Assembly: GCF_963169125.1 (NCBI RefSeq)
Contig: NC_084795.1
Coordinates: forward strand, 130,427,701-130,491,700
Reading direction: 5' to 3'
DNA: 64,000 nucleotides
Source: Humulus lupulus
Lineage: Eukaryota; Streptophyta; Magnoliopsida; Rosales; Cannabaceae
Below the pieces are notes generated by a model that was given only the letters and a program-made list of their open reading frames with translations, did not search any database and was not told where the DNA came from. Each line of letters starts with the position of its first letter. Position 1 is the first letter of the stretch. Made by a program: the position numbers and the translations under genes. Shown here piece by piece: positions 1 through 10,670 of this stretch.

Positions 1-561
1 GATATATTTCCGCTCGGCTGGTAAAGAGAGTGGTGTAATTAGTGAACTGAGGCTCATACTTGGTTGGCTTTTCGTTTGAAATCAACTTTGCTTTCTTTTC
101 CTCATCGTGGTCAGACTCGTTATTTCCACGTTTCTTTCCACCATTATTAGGAGAGTCAGTTGATCCGCCCGGATTGTTTATGCCATTCTCCTCTTTCTCG
201 ATTGCATCATCCAATTTCATTTACTTGTCTGCTCGGTCAAGAAATTGTTGAAGTGTTGAAATTGGATTTCTATGTATACTATCCCACAAAGGGCTCCGAT
301 AAGTTATCCCAGCAGATATGGCAACCATCTTCCCCTCGTCTCCTACAGCAGTTGCTCTATTGGCTTCTCTCATGAATCTCTGTATATAATTCTTTAAAGA
401 CTCATCTTTCCCTTGTTTGATATGTGCCAAGTGGTTGGCATAAACTGGTGGAGTCTGGGCAGTGTTGAATTGTCTACAAAACTCCTTCCTGAATGCTTCC
501 CAAGAGGTAATGGAGTTTGGCTTAAACTTCCAATACCATTCCTGGGCAGTATCTGACAAAG
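1..561 (-). pseudogene. gag core and C-terminal part (element A)
   Basis: This is the continuation of the element A gag beyond the solo LTR. The reading open from 561 down to about 221 is the retrotransposon gag core (capsid-like, PF03732 type). Visible landmarks are AQEWYWKF, the phenylalanine-rich FRKEFCRQF, IKQGKDESLKNYIQRF and a hydrophobic ISAGI stretch. A stop follows LDRADK at about 221. The frame then continues as an acidic, lysine-rich tail (DDAIEKEENG) to the window edge, so the stop is probably a mutation. Capsid protein packages element RNA in cytoplasmic particles in this family. The first ATG that can be called, near 688, lies inside the inserted LTR and is not a real start. Confidence 0.8.
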
Positions 562-3500
562 TGTAACGTCCTACGTTTTTGGGTACCTTTAAACGACTCG
601 GGTCGAGATTTTTCCCCCGGGTTAAGAATATTATTTTAAATAATATTATATTTTGTTTGTAAGTATTCCATGAGTTATTGCTAGCCAAAATATGAATTTT
701 GTGATTTTAAAAGTCAAGATAAGACTTTCGGTCCTGGACCGACACAAAAACCCTGATCGGGTAAAAATCTCGGAAAATAAAACGAAAAATCATGGCAATT
801 ATATTTTGGGCATAAAATACATTCATAAAAGTTAAAGTTTGGTAAAAAATAATAAACCTAAAAGAAAATGGAAATTTTAAGGCATTTTGTGGTAAATGCC
901 TAATTTTGCCGAAATGGGGAATTTTATTCCATGAATGGACCTTAGGTTAAATTTTATTATGTGATTAATTAAATTAAATTTGAGAGACATTTAATTTAAT
1001 TAATTAATGTTAAGTTTGGTGATTAAAACTTAATAAGAGTGAAAAAGGTGTCAAAAGCCAATTTGGACTTTTCTTCTTATGAAACATTTATTAAGCTTTA
1101 TAAAAAAAAATGAAATGATCATATATATAGCAAGGGTTGGCCGGCCAAGTGATTTTTTGAAACCCCATTTAGTAACTAATTTAGTTTAAATCCCATTTAT
1201 TTAAAGGTTTGAGATATTGTCAAGTGGGCAAGCGGGAGTAAAACACTTGAGTGGTTTTGGGGTAAATTAGATAGTATAAACTCTTCCAACCCTCCCCAAC
1301 CGACCACACCACTCTCTCTCATTCACTCATCTGATTTTTGAAGACCTCTCAAAGTGTTCTCTCCATTATTCAACCTCAAGAACACCAAGGAAACTTGGAG
1401 GCTAAGTCTTGGTCTAGGAAGTATTTTTCCCTAAGGTAAAGTTCACTAATCTAGGCTTTTGTAAAGTTTTAAGCATAGAGTTTCAAATAGCTAATTAACT
1501 ATGTTGTTGGGGGAACTTGGTTAGGGTTTTTGAAAGGTTTTGGAGGAGTCAAAGCTTATAGGAAGGTCCAAACCTTAAGCAAGAACACCAAAGAGGTAAA
1601 AAGTTTACTTTTGATGATTTTGTTGTAGGGTTTTTAGTTTTAAGCATTATTTTGTATATCTAATGCTTAAAGTTTCTTGTTGGTGATGTAATAAGGTTAT
1701 GGTAGTTGTTTAATAATTTTTATGATGCATGTGTATTGATTTTTGAAAATGGGAACCAAAACCCCCAAGGGTTTTGTAGGATACCCTAAAACAAAACATG
1801 TTTTGAGCTGTGATTTCCAAGGGGTCAAGCAGCCACTGTATATTGGTTTTGTAAAATTAAATTGTAATGTGATGTTTTTGAGATTGAGTACATAAAATTG
1901 AGCTTTTGAAACACTAAAAAATGTTTAGAAATGAGTAAGTTATGCTATTTCAAAGTTTAGGTAAAAAAAAAAACTGTTTTTTCGTATTTTTATTTTCGGA
2001 ACCAAGTTTGGACAGCCACTGTATAGGGAAAATGAACCCAGTTTTTTCTAAAATTTTGTGGACATATTGCTGGCATAACCTATTATTCCACTGTAAAATT
2101 TGGTAAGAAAATATTGAACGGTTTGAAAGTTATTAACTGTCAAAGTTTGGAAAAAATAAGGGCTTGAAAATAAGGTCATTTTTACCTCATTGTTGGAAAA
2201 TGATTTCACCAATAAAAAATGCTCATTTTGACCTAAGATTTTACAAAGACCTAAATGGCATAACAAAAATGGAATTGGGAAATTTTGGTAAACTAACGAA
2301 GTATGTAGTTAAAAATGTGAAAAATAGGTTTTTCACACTTAGTGTAAAAATGAGATTTTGGAACATAAGGTAAAAAGTAAAATTTTTCTTATTTCAAGAT
2401 ATAAATTGGTAAGTCTTGAAATCATATTTTCACTAAAATTACCCCTTTGAGTTTAAATGAATTATTTATATTAAAGAGTTTTTATTCTTTCTAAAAATAA
2501 GAGATTTAATTTATTAATAGTTAATAAATTAAAAGAGGGTTTAAAACCCTATATTTTGAGAAAATAATTAAATGAATTATTTTTCTAGTAAGTAAAAAAT
2601 TGATTAATTGCTTTTGGAAAATTAATTAGTCAAGATGAGAAATTTATAACGGTTTTCCTAATTAAGACAAATTAGGCAATTTTCTTAAATCGGTTTTTAG
2701 ATATTAAAACCTTAAGAAAACTAAAAGGAAAATTTAAAGAGTTTATTTTCTTTAAAAATAATTAAGGAATTTATTTGTATTTTCTGGATGTAATACTGGC
2801 TAAAATCTTACATATTTTAACCGACTAGTCAAAAGTGCGGGTTAATAGCGATACCTTGAAAGAATAAGATTTTTAGCGGGTTGTGGGGAAATACCATTGT
2901 CATACCCAAGCCTAGGTATCGAGACCTTAGGATAGGTCTCCCCGAGACTTAGGGTTTAGTCTCGAATATTTTGTATGACTTTCCTTAATAGGTTTAACAC
3001 CAAATAAGGATTATAAATCCTTACAAATGACTTTTATTAAAATGACCAAACTGCCCAAAATAATAATAATGAATTATGAGTGCCATAATTAATCCGAGTA
3101 TACTGTATGGATAACTACAGTATTGGCTAAGCGTAACTGGACTGAACGTTGGAGGGTGAAAACCTGCTGAGCGCTAAGGACTCCAAGTAAGTCAACTTAT
3201 ATTGTATGGCTGCAACATGAAATGATTATTGTCTTGTATGTTAGTATAGGGATACATGCATATATATAGGCTGTCATAGAAAGTTTCTTAGAGACGTTAG
3301 TCTAGTGAGTGCTGATTTAGAAAATATGAACGGTAGAAGTCCGTCATATCCTAGACGGTTGATCCCCGTCACACTGCTTGATTTTATTTATGTCCGGTTC
3401 ATTACCGCGACAAGTGGCCATGAGATGAGGATAAGCTGGTTAAACCTAGGGGCGCCAAGATAAATGGGACCTAGGGGCCCTCATGCTTACTTAATCATTG

Positions 3501-4529
3501 GACGGTTAGAATCCGAGCAAGTGCTCTGATAAGTTATTCCCAGATAGCAGCTGTGAATATTGGCCACTCAGTGAGAGTGCCTAGAGATACTAGGGGTTGC
3601 CAAGATTGAGTGAGGCTGAACACCCTAGGGGCAACTGCTCACCAGCACCACTGATTAACATAGAAGTCTCCGTAAAATCGTGTAAATTGGATTACACTCT
3701 TGAATAAGTAGCGATGCCCTAGGTAACACGATAGTTACCCTTGATGAGAATATTTATTGGCTAGATCTTAGTGTGGAGACTCGGTTCTCTTTGACAGATT
3801 AGCGATTATGTTGGAGGGCGCGTTACGCCTGAATTGTTGGATATTGTCGAGCGTTGGTCTCGAATTATATGGTGATATAATATATCTGCTTGCTCTGGGA
3901 TTTTCTGAGTGCAGGGATATATTTGTTGATAAGATATAGTTGTGATATAATATATCTCCTTGCTCTGGGATTTTCTGAGTGCAGGGATATAATTGTTGAT
4001 AAGAATTAGCTGTGATATAATATATCTGCTTGTTCTGGGATTTTCTGAGTGCAGGATTTTTTATCTAGATATGAATTAATTTATCCTTGGTTATCAGGCA
4101 TGACCATAAGTTTGCCAGGACGCTTTAGCGTTCTTGAAATTGATTGTGTAGGGTCCGGATGGGTCCGGATCCCTATTTCTCTATCTTCTTTGTTTGAAAG
4201 TTGATCTTACTAAGCGTTTTCGCTTACCTTATTGTTTCATGTTGTAGGTAAGAGCAAAGGCAAGGCAGAGCAGTGAGCGCTGGAGTCTTCCTTGCAAATG
4301 TACATGTGGACCGACCTTTTGGGAAGCCTTTTTATTTTTGGAAATGTTGTGTAATTTTCCTAAACTAGGCTCACTCTAATCGTTATAAAACATGTTTGTA
4401 ACTAAATGTTAAGTATGGCCATACGACTTTTTTAAAAAGTTTTTTTTTCTATGGGTTTTTGAGACATTTTTTTAAATGAAAACATTTATATTTCCGCATT
4501 ATCGAGTCTTGAAAATCCAGGTCGTTACA
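562..4529 (+). mobile_element. 3.97-kb solo LTR (family T)
   Basis: The segment starts TGTAACG and ends CGTTACA, a 7-bp inverted terminus of LTR type, and is flanked by perfect 5-bp duplications CAAAG (557-561 and 4530-4534). It interrupts element A gag; the protein reads across when it is removed. No gag or pol is readable inside. A TATA-like run (about 1121-1130) followed by a CT-rich leader (about 1300-1325) and a late GGTAAGAGCAAAGGCAAGGC stretch (resembling the ends of S and the chromovirus LTR) support plus orientation. About 4 kb is long for an LTR, so a non-autonomous element is possible, but no internal LTR pair was seen. Confidence 0.85.
3872..4058 (+). repeat. 70-bp tandem repeat, about 2.7 copies
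   Basis: Copies begin at 3872, 3942 and 4012, each starting GTGATATAATATATCT and continuing with CTGGGATTTTCTGAGTGCAG. The spacing is exactly 70 bp and the copies differ by a few bases. It lies near the 3' end of the family T LTR. Confidence 0.9.
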
Positions 4530-5828
4530 CAAAGTAGTCGGGAAAACTCTACACCGATAATCGTCACTTACTCCGAGCAATTCCATCTGGTCCTCAAACT
4601 TCCCAACATGTCTGATGGGATCTGCCTTTTCTGTATATACTGGCAGAAGCAGTGCTTTATATTTTGCCGATGGCTGGGCTTCTCTAATCCGGGCACAAAA
4701 TGGGCTGCCACTCCGGTGGTCTATCGCATCTATCCCGGAAGGTCGTTTTGACAAACCTTGCATTGCAGCTGTTAGCACGTCAAGCTGGGCTTGGATGGCT
4801 GGTGCAACTAATGAAGTTCCAAGGTCTTGACCGCCTGGTCGGGCATTATCATCTGGTGCACTGTCGTCAAGTATTTCTACTTGACTGGCTGGGCGATTCA
4901 GATTTTTCCCTTCGACCGGGACGGTCCTCCTCTTGTTGGTGATAACGTCCCTCAGATCCTTCCGGGAAGCATGCTCTCCTGCCCGATCGAACACCGTACT
5001 TTTCCATTTTTCAGAGGGCTTGCTATGCGGGACCTTCTCTCTCCTACCACGCTGCTGGCCAGGGTGCAGTGGAGGCTTTTTGGTACGTCCCGGGCAGTCT
5101 TTTCCTCCTTGTTGGTCGTTGCCCTCCTTTTCCTTTGACTGGTCGATGTGATGACTATCAGCCTCATCACGACCATACCCATCTTTGAATTGTGAAGTCC
5201 TCTTATCTCGAGGAGTTCTGGCGTGATCCTACTTGGGTGGAGTCTTTTTACTGCCCGATCGGTGACTCCCTGATCTAGAAGTTTCTGATCGGTGGCTCCT
5301 GGAGGGGGTTCTAGAGTGCTCCCTTTGCATCGAGGCAGTTCTAGATCGGTCCCCATCATCTTCCTGACCAGGGGGGTTACTCTTGCTTCTGTCCGATCCT
5401 CGAGAATTGGCTCTGTCAGTGGTCCTCCGATCAGCATTATTATTTCTTGCTCCCTGGGTGGCTGCTTGTGCTGCGGCTTAAGCATTGGCTTGGGCCAATT
5501 GGGTAGCCGCCTCTAAAGCAAGTGTTGCTTCACGATGTCTCCATTCAACCTCCTCCTGTTGTTGTCTGAGCTCTTCGCTTCTAGCCTCCATATCGCGCCT
5601 TTGCTGCTCTAACGTAGCTCTCTGCCTGGCCATCTCTTCAGCAAAAGACTCATGGCGAGCATTGAATTGCATCATCTCTTCTTGGAAAGCGCCTATTGCT
5701 TCCTGGAGTTGTTCAACTTCTGGGGTGGTCTCCTCGAGAAAGACTCTGGGCTCAGTCTCTGGGTTCTGCGGTCCAGGACCTTCTGATCTAGCACGCTCTT
5801 TTGACATGCTTGACTTTTTGGGTGCCAT
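4530..5828 (-). pseudogene. gag N-terminal part (element A)
   Basis: Minus-strand reading starts at an ATG at 5828 (MAPKKSSMSKERARSEG), 36 bases past the candidate primer-binding site, the expected place for a gypsy gag. The first about 115 residues are a glutamate/glutamine/arginine coiled coil (EEMARQRATLEQQRRDMEAR). A serine/arginine/aspartate-rich disordered segment follows, then PAIQAQLDVLTAAMQGL and the beginning of the gag core (KYKALLLPVYTEKADPIRHV) up to the LTR insertion at 4530. Visible lesions are a TAA at about 5478 and a second stop at about 5231, with little or no frameshifting. This is a recently decayed gag. The plus-strand open frame over 5485-5838 is its shadow. Confidence 0.85.
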
Positions 5829-5863
5829 CTTGATATGATAGTCGTGTGTTTCTTCTCTTCAGG

Positions 5864-5881
5864 CTCTCAATGAAAGCACCA
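5864..5881 (-). other. candidate primer-binding site (element A)
   Basis: On the minus strand TGGTGCTTTCATTGAGAG begins three bases after the LTR end. It starts with TGG, as required to pair with a tRNA CCA end. The same 18 bases, with at most one change, occupy the same place in Tat-1 and Tat-2. The matching tRNA was not identified. Confidence 0.6.
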
Positions 5882-5884
5882 AAA

Positions 5885-6474
5885 TGTTGACCATGCACTC
5901 CACCGGTCGGCCAAATACTTCACTGGTCAGCCATGCACTCCACTGGTCGGCCATGCACTCCACCGGTCAGCCAAATACCTCACTAGTCGGCCATGCACTC
6001 CACCGGTCGGCCAAATACTTCACTGGTCAGCCATGCACTCCACTGGTTGGCCAGATACTTCACTGGTCGGCTATGCACTCCACCGGTCGGCCAAACTCCT
6101 AACTGGTCGGCCAAACACCTCACCGGTCACCCATGCACTCCACCGGTCGGCCAAACACATGCACTCCACCGGTCTAACATGACACATCTCTGGTCTAACA
6201 TAGCACATCTCTGGTCTAGCATGACACTTCTCTGGTCTAACATGACACATCTCTGGTTTAACATGTCACATCTCTGGTCTAGCAAAACACTTGACTGGTC
6301 AGTCAAAAATCTTCACCGGTCGGACAAAAATTCTATCAGATCGGTCAGATCACTTTATCACAACTCCGAAGAGCCAACACATTTATTAACTATTAATGTG
6401 CCATTTACTGACCATGCATTGCCACTTGTCACTTCTGATTGCCACGTCATCGAACTGAAATTTTGGGGATAACA
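5885..6474 (-). repeat. 5' LTR of element A
   Basis: The plus-strand limits are TGTTGACC (5885) and GGGATAACA (6474), so the termini are TGTT/AACA. The right end, AAATTTTGGGGATAACA, matches the ends of the Tat-1 LTRs (ATATTTTGGGAAACA). Most of its length is taken up by a 20-21-bp minisatellite. The 590-bp length suits a Tat LTR. The flank at 6475-6479 (ATATT) would be the target duplication; its partner lies outside the window. Confidence 0.7.
5891..6300. repeat. 20/21-bp minisatellite inside the LTR
   Basis: From 5891 to 6150 there are 13 consecutive 20-bp units in perfect register, alternating between CCATGCACTCCACCGGTCGG and CCAAATACTTCACTGGTCAG types. From about 6175 to 6300 the unit becomes 21 bp, of the form TAACATGACACATCTCTGGTC, six copies. 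All units share an (A/T/C)CTGGTC or ACCGGTC core. The open plus-strand frames here are artefacts of the repeat. Confidence 0.92.
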
Positions 6475-6960
6475 ATATTTGGATCCAATGTTATAAATTA
6501 ACTTTTATGTCATAATCATTTTAAATTCCAAGAATTTCATTTTATTCAAATTAAAAACATTTGAGTATTTATTTTCATGAATAATAGAATAATTTAGTGG
6601 TAAAAAATATTTCTTTTAATTTAAATCTCACAAATTAAAACGTAAATCTTCAAATATTGATACATCCCATTTATCAATTTAAAAATTTCTTATTATTTAT
6701 TTCCCAATAAATAATAATACAATTTCACAAAAGTAAAACTCTTTAAATTCAATTTATTCTCAATTTTTAAATTTTAATGTCACTTATTAATTTTTCTAAA
6801 GAATAATACATAATTTGGGACATAAATATACGTTTATTATCCCAATATATAATTAAATCAATATTGATTTAACTTTTCATAATTTTCCAATTAAATCAAT
6901 TTTTAATTAAGCATTATTTTTCCCTTAAAATTCTTAGGGTAGAATTTGTTGGATGTTACA
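6475..6960 (-). repeat. AT-rich LTR fragment
   Basis: This 486-bp stretch has no coding potential and is over 75 percent A+T by eye. Its right end reads GGATGTTACA; on the minus strand that is TGTAACATCC, the usual start of a gypsy LTR. The left side is cut by the element A LTR. It may be the LTR into which A inserted, but no partner copy is present in the window. Confidence 0.4.
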
Positions 6961-7695
6961 GTTGTAAAGTTGGAATGTGTTGAATTAAGGTTTTGTTTTG
7001 GGGTAGTGCTTTAAATGTATATAGTCTCCTATTTCTCTAAAAAAAAATTGCAAGTTATTCAATAAAAAAGAAAAAAAAAAGACATTCAATGGAAAAAAAA
7101 TTACTTGCAACAATTCAAGTGTGGGGAAAATAGTGAGATTTATGTTTGAAAGAAAAAAAAAGAGAGAAAAAAAAAGAATTATTTTGGAAATTATTGGGGA
7201 ATATTTGTAAGGGTCTAATGTAGAAGAAAATGTATGCAATAGTGTGATTTGAGCTAAATTGTCTTTCTCATCTACTTTTAAGTTTAGCCATATATTACAA
7301 GTCTAATAAGTCATATTGATCATTTGATTATGTGTACTTATATTAGTGGAGAATGATTTAATAATGAGCATATGGAGTTGATGCTCTTAATAATAAATCT
7401 ATACATTTTAGACACTTTTATTTTAATTTTGGCATGTATAAATTGATTTGGATATGAGTGATATAGTGAATTTAATTATGCACACACACACACACACAAG
7501 AATTTGGTTTAAGAGGTAATTATACTTAAGTTGAAATTAAGGAGTGTAAATCTAAATTTTTCTTAGAATTATATATTTGTGCAATCTTTAACATGATTAT
7601 TCTTTTTGACAAGACCGTTGTTTTATTGTTTTAGTGTTTAGTGTTTAGTTCTTGTTTTTGCTAAAGGACTAACAAAATCTAAGTGTGGAGGAATT
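6961..7695 (+). mobile_element. 3' internal end of Athila-like element Z
   Basis: This is a non-coding AT-rich tract with two GTGTGGGGA/GTGTGGAGGA purine motifs, an (AC)9 microsatellite at 7481-7498 and, just before the LTR, AAATCTAAGTGTGGAGGAAT, a polypurine tract. That wording directly before a TGATAAGTGC LTR is typical of the 3' end of plant Athila-like gypsy elements. No gag, pol or env-like reading is left; the rest of the element is missing to the left. The minus-strand open frame at 6985-7239 is low-complexity and unlikely to be a gene. Confidence 0.6.
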
Positions 7696-8872
7696 TGATA
7701 AGTGCAATTTTATTTATATATTTTTAATTTTCTTAGGCTCAGAATTGTTAGTTTTTAGTTATTTTAATAATTTTAATTTTTGTTTTTGATATTTTGTGAC
7801 TTTTGGGTTAAAAAGAATTTTAAGAGTAAAGATACACATTTATTAATATAAAAATAAATTGAGTTTGAATTAATATTTCTATGGCTTTAATTTAATATAT
7901 ATATTTTTGCTTTTGAAATATTTAATTTTGATTTGATTTATTTGGTCTTGTGGGTTAGTGTGATATTTTTATTGAGAAAATAAAAGAATCTGAGCCTGAG
8001 TCTGAGCCAAGCTGGAGTGGAAAAATAATGAGCAATTTTGACACTATCCTTGCCATATTATGGAAATTCTTCAAGAAATATAAATTGTAGATATTTTTCT
8101 TAGCTTTCCAAAACAACTTGAGTGATCCAATTCAGAGTTATATCAGGGGAGATATGATGAAAATACAATTAGCTACATGGGAAAAATCAATTTCTTGAGG
8201 AATACGAAAATAACATATTCAAAGTCTAATTTTGCAATCAACTGGCATATATTTTTACTCAAAATTTAAAAATTAGAGATATCACAATAATATTAAAAGA
8301 AAATAAATATCTATTAGGTTACGTTTAAGTTTTAGATTTTAGATTTTATTCTAATTAGTTTTAGCTAGTGAGACTATTATAAATAGGTGTCTGCATTTAT
8401 TTAAAAACACACTCTACGCTCTCTCTACATTCTTTTCTACAATTTTTCTCTTAGTAAATTTTATATTTTTTATTTAATTATGTTTAGCTAAGTTTTATTT
8501 TAGGTTAAGACTTATTTCAAAACTCTAGACATGAGATCTTGAATATTTTGATGAATTTTATTCCTTCTATTCCCTTATATTAAATTGTTTATATTTTCAA
8601 TTTGAATTCAATGAATCTTGTAAGATCTTGTTTAGATGGACAATAATTAGGGTTTTGCATTGTTCTATTATCATCTTAGGATTGCTATTCACCTAATAGT
8701 TTAAGATTCTAAGTAGAGTGATAAATTGTAATTAAGGTATTGTGACAAGTATTTTAATTGTGCTGAAGAATATAACCTAGGTTAAATGAATTGCATGATT
8801 AATGAATTTTTGCCTAGATTAACTTGTTTCCATTGAATGTAATGCTTTTCCTGGACTAAAAACATCGCATGT
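7696..8872 (+). repeat. 3' LTR of Z, left segment
   Basis: The LTR starts TGATAAGTGCAATTTT right after the polypurine tract. A TATA box (TATAAATAGG at about 8379) followed by a CT-rich leader (about 8410-8450) fixes plus orientation. Tat-1 interrupts it at 8872; the sequence resumes at 22430. The whole LTR would be about 1.58 kb with TGAT/ATCA termini. Confidence 0.75.
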
Positions 8873-9050
8873 TGTTGACTCTCGATTTAGTCAACGACAC
8901 AGAGTCAAGAAAAACGATAAGAATTACAGAACTGAATGCAAGAATGTAAATGACACAAGGATTTTGTAGTGTTTCGGCCCCAGAGATTGGTAATAACCTA
9001 CGTCCACTTCGTGTATTTTATTGATGTAAAACCCCAAAACATGCGATTAG
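8873..9050 (-). repeat. Tat-1 3' LTR, first segment
   Basis: It begins TGTTGACTCTCGATTTAG and aligns base for base with 21772-21950 of the 5' LTR up to CCCCAAAAC. It is interrupted after ATTAG (9046-9050), the target duplication of solo LTR N. Confidence 0.85.
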
Positions 9051-10670
9051 TGATGGACCTAAAACGGGTATGTTTTAAATATTTATAAATCGCAAGCGCA
9101 TGAATCGTTCATATAGAATAGTGATCATGTAAGCAAGGATGTCGAACCCAAAGGAGTTGTCTAAAATTGATAAGAAAACTATTTTAAACCAAAATTAATA
9201 AATTCTAACCTAGTTCCAAATATTGATGAGAATTTGTGACGATAAAATCTAATAAGAGACAATAATAAAGAAATTTAAGACAATAAATAAAAATAAATTA
9301 ATATTAGAAATCAAGATGGTAAAATAAGATTATTAAGGATTAGAATCCACAAAATATAAGTTCAATAATATTTATAAGTACATTGATTCCCAAGTTTTAG
9401 TGATAGTTAAAATAAATCAAACTATCATTTTCCAACTAGATTTATAATTTTAAGCACAAATTACTTCTAAAAAGATAAGATTTTTCTTTACTTTTTAAAA
9501 AGTTATAATTTCAAAGTATTTAATGTAAATCAATCTATTGAAATAACAAATAAACCAATGAACATTATTTATAAGGCAAAACATAATATTTTTGTTCTAA
9601 GCATTTGATGTGTACAATTTAATGACACATCTTACATAAAGAATATTATGTTTTTGCACTAATGAAGAACAAAGTATAAATAAGTTCTAACAATAAAAAA
9701 TACAAGATATTTACGATGAAATAAAATATTTGAAGAAGAAAAATCCATAAACTTTGCTGCACAAAATGTGTAACGACCCAACTATCTATGAGACTTAGGT
9801 CATTAAACCTACTAGACATAACTACAACTTTGAAGAGAACATACATAAGAAAATTCATAACTTTATTGAAACTTTGAAAAAAATGAGATTTGTAATACAT
9901 AAATGAGCTCATTGTTTTAAAATAAAACATAGCTTTAAATAAAATTGTTTACAAAGCTAAATGCGGAAAATACATAAAAACGTAATTTAAAGCGACTAAA
10001 AAAAAACGTTGTCCTCGAATCGACACGCAGCCCATCCACTCCATTCACCTCCATACACACACCAAGCTTCCAAGAATCCTTCCGCCTTTGCATCTATTTT
10101 CCTGCATCACACTAAAAGAAAAGGAGTGAGCCTAATGCCCATCAAGGAAAATCTAAAACATATACATAAAATTATATCATTAACATATGCTATAAACATA
10201 TCATACATATACTATAAACATATGACTATAAAAACGTACACCATATAAGACTATACTAATAATGGACATTATGACATGTGATAAACCATCTACGTCCCCT
10301 GTCTAATATTTGAGGTAGGTTAGATCATAACATAACATAAACTTATCATAACATATTATACATAACATAACATAAAAGCATAACATATCATACAAACATA
10401 CAAGATCTATCCTATTTTCCTTACCAAAATCGGGATATGAGAACAAATGCGGGGCTTGGAATACTCCTAAAACCAGCAATAGAATAGTGAGTATTTCTAA
10501 AGGAAAGAAATGAAAAGAATAGAACTAAACCACCAAGAGAAAACTTACCGAAAAGACACCTTAAGTTCAAAGAACTTAAAAACCTAACCACAAACAATAA
10601 CAAAAGTTAGAACCTGAATGAAAACTAAAGAAAATAAGGAATCAAACAGAATTGAACTTAAGAATAAGAT

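Larger units (their letters stand above)
1..6474 (-). mobile_element. Tat-type Ty3/gypsy element A, 5' part
   Basis: Read on the minus strand the order is LTR (6474 to 5885), candidate primer-binding site (5881 to 5864), then gag from 5828 running off the window at position 1. The gag has the coiled-coil, arginine/serine-rich N-terminus and retrotransposon gag core of plant Tat/Retand gypsy elements. A solo LTR (562-4529) interrupts gag; removing it with one copy of its CAAAG duplication rejoins the protein reading. Pol and the 3' LTR would lie left of the window. The Tat lineage assignment rests on similarity of gag and primer site to Tat-1 and Tat-2 here and is an inference. Confidence 0.75.

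Noticed and set aside
5485..5838. 117-codon plus-strand frame, serine/cysteine-rich
   Set aside because: It is the exact antisense of the element A gag N-terminus, and its composition is the complement of a Glu/Gln/Arg coiled coil.
5891..6300. Regular 20/21-bp repeats resembling a CRISPR array
   Set aside because: No unique spacers; the units are contiguous, and this is plant LTR DNA.
5884..6472. Two overlapping plus-strand frames with repeated MHSTGRPNTS-type wording
   Set aside because: Produced by the 20-bp minisatellite inside an LTR; no start context and no domain.
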